A stretch of 44,484 bases of DNA, taken from positions 1-44,484 of the forward strand of contig CAYHYG010000006.1 in the NCBI GenBank assembly GCA_964360835.1, written 5' to 3'. The position numbers and the translations under genes are program-made. This DNA comes from CAYHYG01 sp964360835. GTDB lineage: Bacteria > Patescibacteriota > Patescibacteriia > UBA1558 > 2-01-FULL-52-15. The notes beneath the pieces were generated by a model. The model worked only from the letters and a program-made list of their open reading frames with translations, did not search any database and was not told the origin of the DNA. This document shows, piece by piece, positions 42,428 through 44,484 of the stretch (positions within the stretch are counted from its first letter, which is position 1; each line of letters opens with the position of its first letter).

Positions 42428-42616
42428 CTTACCTCCGCCCTGTTAAGTGTTGTGTCTTGCTGTTGTTTTGAAGAACTTGAGATATTGTACCCCCAAAGCT
42501 GCTTATCAGGAACCGTCATTATAACGGGGACATATAGGAGGGAGAATGTCCAAAACCTGACAAGCAGATTTCGAGGTAAAACTAGCCAAAAAATGAGCAA
42601 ATCAGAGCAATATAGT

Positions 42617-42645
42617 AATATACTATATATCATGAATATTGTCAA
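42617..42645 (-). promoter_or_regulatory. Consensus promoter of the 131-aa gene
   Basis: Minus-strand TTGACA (42640-42645), exactly 17 nt, TATATT (42617-42622). Predicted start near 42610, about 183 nt before the ATG at 42427. The region 42428-42610 is leader without another gene. Confidence 0.7.
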
Positions 42646-42690
42646 TACTCTTCCTTTCTGAACACTTTTCAGCTACAGTAGTCTAGCCAG

Positions 42691-44484
42691 ATGAAAATAC
42701 GAGGAATACTTCATGAGAATGCATTGGGCTACTGGCTCTCTACCACCACCCTGGTCAATGATTATGGGGTGATTTTATGTTTGTCAGAATCAGAAAAGGA
42801 GATAAAAAATCTCTATGATTCATTAACTGTTTGGCAAACATTAGACAATGCCCCAAAAAGAAAAATACAAACCTGGACCTCCGGCAGTGATCTGACACCG
42901 CTACTGACAGCCATCAGCGGTAAAGAGTCCGCCATCATCGTTGCACATGCTTCATTGTTAGATCAGAAACTACCTGAGAAAAAAACCTGGATGCTCGGCC
43001 GTCTGATCCTTAAACTTAACGAGGTAACTACTCCTCGATCTCTAGTTGATCAACTAATACAAAAAGGTTACGAGGCCAGCTCGGCGACTTATGAAAACTA
43101 TCAAGTTGCTATGCGAGGCAATATCGTGGATGTCGGTCTAGATGACAAAATTTTACGCTTAGAATGTGACGGCAATATCATTAGCCATATCTGGCAGCTT
43201 GACCGTACAACTCAAAATATTGAATCATCACTGACGGAAATAAAATTGCCGCAAAGACATTGGATCCAAAAATCCTCCCCTGTTGCAGACTATTTGTCAG
43301 ACAACGTCTGCTTGGTAAGCCGGATATCTGTAGAACATGACCATGAATTTATTTTGGATGATTTTGTAGCCAACCCTGACATCCGCCTACACCAAAGTTG
43401 GCCCGACTTATCGAGCACACTGGCTCCGGCTGTAAATCTAGAGCGATTAAAACAACAACCCCCCTCAGCGATATTTTGGCTGACCAAAAATCTGCCAGCG
43501 GCACAAAAATTAGCAGAACAAAATAGTCAAAATATAACCTGCCTACCGCTGGCTACCACTACGTGGCAGCCGCCAGCTGCCTTCGTTGACCGCGATGATA
43601 ACCTGCTGGTTATTAATGATAGTTATTTCTGGCCCGCAGAGCGCAAGGTGTCATCTTCGACGCGCGTCTTTCTGCCGGAAATACAGATTGGCGATCTGGT
43701 GGTGCATCGAGATCATGGTGTTGGGCGTCTGAAAGAATTTAGCACGATCGATCTTGATGGAATAAAGAGGGATTACTTGATCCTAGAATATGCTGACAAT
43801 GATAAGATTTATCTACCGACAGAAAGCTCAGCTAAAATTAGCAAATACATCGGTCCAGCCAATCCCAAGATATCCCGATTATCAACAGACCAGGGCTGGC
43901 TCCTGACTATCCAGAAAATTAAAGCCGAAACATTGCAGCTAGCTCTATCGCTCTTGAATACAGAAGCTCGTCGTCGCCTGATTCACTGTCAGCCATTACA
44001 GCCAGACGAACAAGAAGCACTCGTAGCGGCAGACTTTCCTTACGAAGAAACCCTATCTCAGCGTCGTGCCATGGAAGAAATCCTGGATGATCTGGCCAAA
44101 GATTATCCCACAGATCGTCTGCTCTGTGGTGATGTCGGCTTTGGCAAAACTGAAGTAGCTCTGCGTGCCGCCTGGAGAACAGTGCTCAATGGCGGACAGG
44201 TCGCCATCCTCTGTCCTACTACTATTCTGGCGCAGCAACATTATGATTTATTTCAACAACGTTTAAGCCGACACGGGACTAGCATTGGCCTGCTGTCACG
44301 CTGGCAAAGCAAAAAGGAAGTAGCCAAAGTAATACAAGGCTTGACAGACGGTTCCGTCAATATTGTAATCGGGACACATCGTGCCCTATCATCAGATGTC
44401 CGTTTCGCTTCCTTACGTCTGCTTATAATCGATGAGGAGCAAAATTTTGGGGTTAAAGATAAAGAAAAATTAAAACAATTGTCT
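42691..44484 (+). CDS. mfd: Transcription-repair coupling factor Mfd (N-terminal 598 codons, cut by window end)
   Basis: An ATP-dependent DNA translocase that removes stalled RNA polymerase and recruits UvrA. No stop is reached. The first about 330 residues are a UvrB-like region (RGNIVDVGLDD marks its conserved end part). The RNA-polymerase-interacting domain begins GDLVVHRDHGVGRL (about 334-347). The translocase follows: FPYEETLSQRRAMEEILDD, Walker A GDVGFGKTEVALRAAW, PTTILAQQHYDLF and the DEEQNFGVKDKEKLKQL motif II. The polymerase-interacting domain starts about 140 residues earlier than in E. coli Mfd, so the N-terminal module is reduced. No SD; start chosen as the first ATG of the conserved frame. 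Confidence 0.95.
   Translation, partial: MKIRGILHENALGYWLSTTTLVNDYGVILCLSESEKEIKNLYDSLTVWQTLDNAPKRKIQTWTSGSDLTPLLTAISGKESAIIVAHASLLDQKLPEKKTWMLGRLILKLNEVTTPRSLVDQLIQKGYEASSATYENYQVAMRGNIVDVGLDDKILRLECDGNIISHIWQLDRTTQNIESSLTEIKLPQRHWIQKSSPVADYLSDNVCLVSRISVEHDHEFILDDFVANPDIRLHQSWPDLSSTLAPAVNLERLKQQPPSAIFWLTKNLPAAQKLAEQNSQNITCLPLATTTWQPPAAFVDRDDNLLVINDSYFWPAERKVSSSTRVFLPEIQIGDLVVHRDHGVGRLKEFSTIDLDGIKRDYLILEYADNDKIYLPTESSAKISKYIGPANPKISRLSTDQGWLLTIQKIKAETLQLALSLLNTEARRRLIHCQPLQPDEQEALVAADFPYEETLSQRRAMEEILDDLAKDYPTDRLLCGDVGFGKTEVALRAAWRTVLNGGQVAILCPTTILAQQHYDLFQQRLSRHGTSIGLLSRWQSKKEVAKVIQGLTDGSVNIVIGTHRALSSDVRFASLRLLIIDEEQNFGVKDKEKLKQLS

Overview
The window looks like a chromosomal fragment of a Patescibacteria (CPR) bacterium. 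A lineage near the ABY1 assemblage is plausible, but that finer placement is inference. The grounds are: a str operon of rpsL-rpsG-fusA with no tuf beside it, a very short cysteine-containing ribosomal protein L28, a competence gene comEC split in two, several long single-anchor surface proteins, TSP3-repeat proteins, and VirB2/TrbC-like pilin modules fused to adhesin-like ectodomains. UGA serves as an ordinary stop and a full-length RF2 gene is present, so this is not one of the UGA-recoding CPR lineages.

Layout, left to right. 1-900: the end of one gene and two small membrane-anchored proteins, each with a clear Shine-Dalgarno (SD) sequence; strong hairpin terminators follow. 952-4089 (-): fusA, rpsG, rpsL, with an unresolved N gap inside fusA. 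4197-5093: a divergent pair, an M50 site-2 protease (-) and rpmB (+). 5254-6903 (-): a CARDB/Fn3-like surface protein. 6904-7457: no protein gene, but a possible structured RNA with promoter and T-run, a 30-bp palindrome and a terminator. 7458-12686 (-): surface protein, comEC channel, comEC metallo-beta-lactamase, CheY-like receiver and an atypical adenylate kinase, apparently one operon. 12823-18868 (-): division, translation and proteostasis block (ybeY, ftsA, ftsZ, nrdR, small coiled-coil membrane protein, HtrA, prfB).

18868-32859 (-) is the most distinctive part: two tandem proteins that begin with the same VirB2/TrbC-like pilin module, one of 530 aa and one of about 3,436 aa. The large one carries IPT/TIG repeats, Ig-like and PKD-like domains and about 23 cysteine-rich repeats. 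Two membrane proteins with TSP3 calcium-binding repeats follow, then ybeY/ftsA. 32883-33583 (-) holds yqeY and rpsU. 33749-36137 (-) holds an unknown TTG-start gene, hisS and lepB. 36256-39730 (+) is an LCP-family gene, der and pth. 39780-42427 holds two tandem 84-aa paralogues (-), tRNA-Val(CAC), an AT-rich inositol-monophosphatase-family gene (+), a DUF4383-like protein (-) and a small secreted or anchored protein (-). 42691-44484 (+) is the first 598 codons of mfd, cut by the window end.

Two expression styles can be seen. Several core genes have sigma70-like promoters whose -10 box lies only 5-18 nt from the ATG, which predicts leaderless or near-leaderless mRNAs without an SD. Small accessory genes have TTGACA promoters, a leader, a strong GGAGG-type SD and their own hairpin terminator. 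The surface proteins, signal peptidase, HtrA, M50 protease and LCP protein together suggest a window rich in cell-envelope biogenesis and external contacts.
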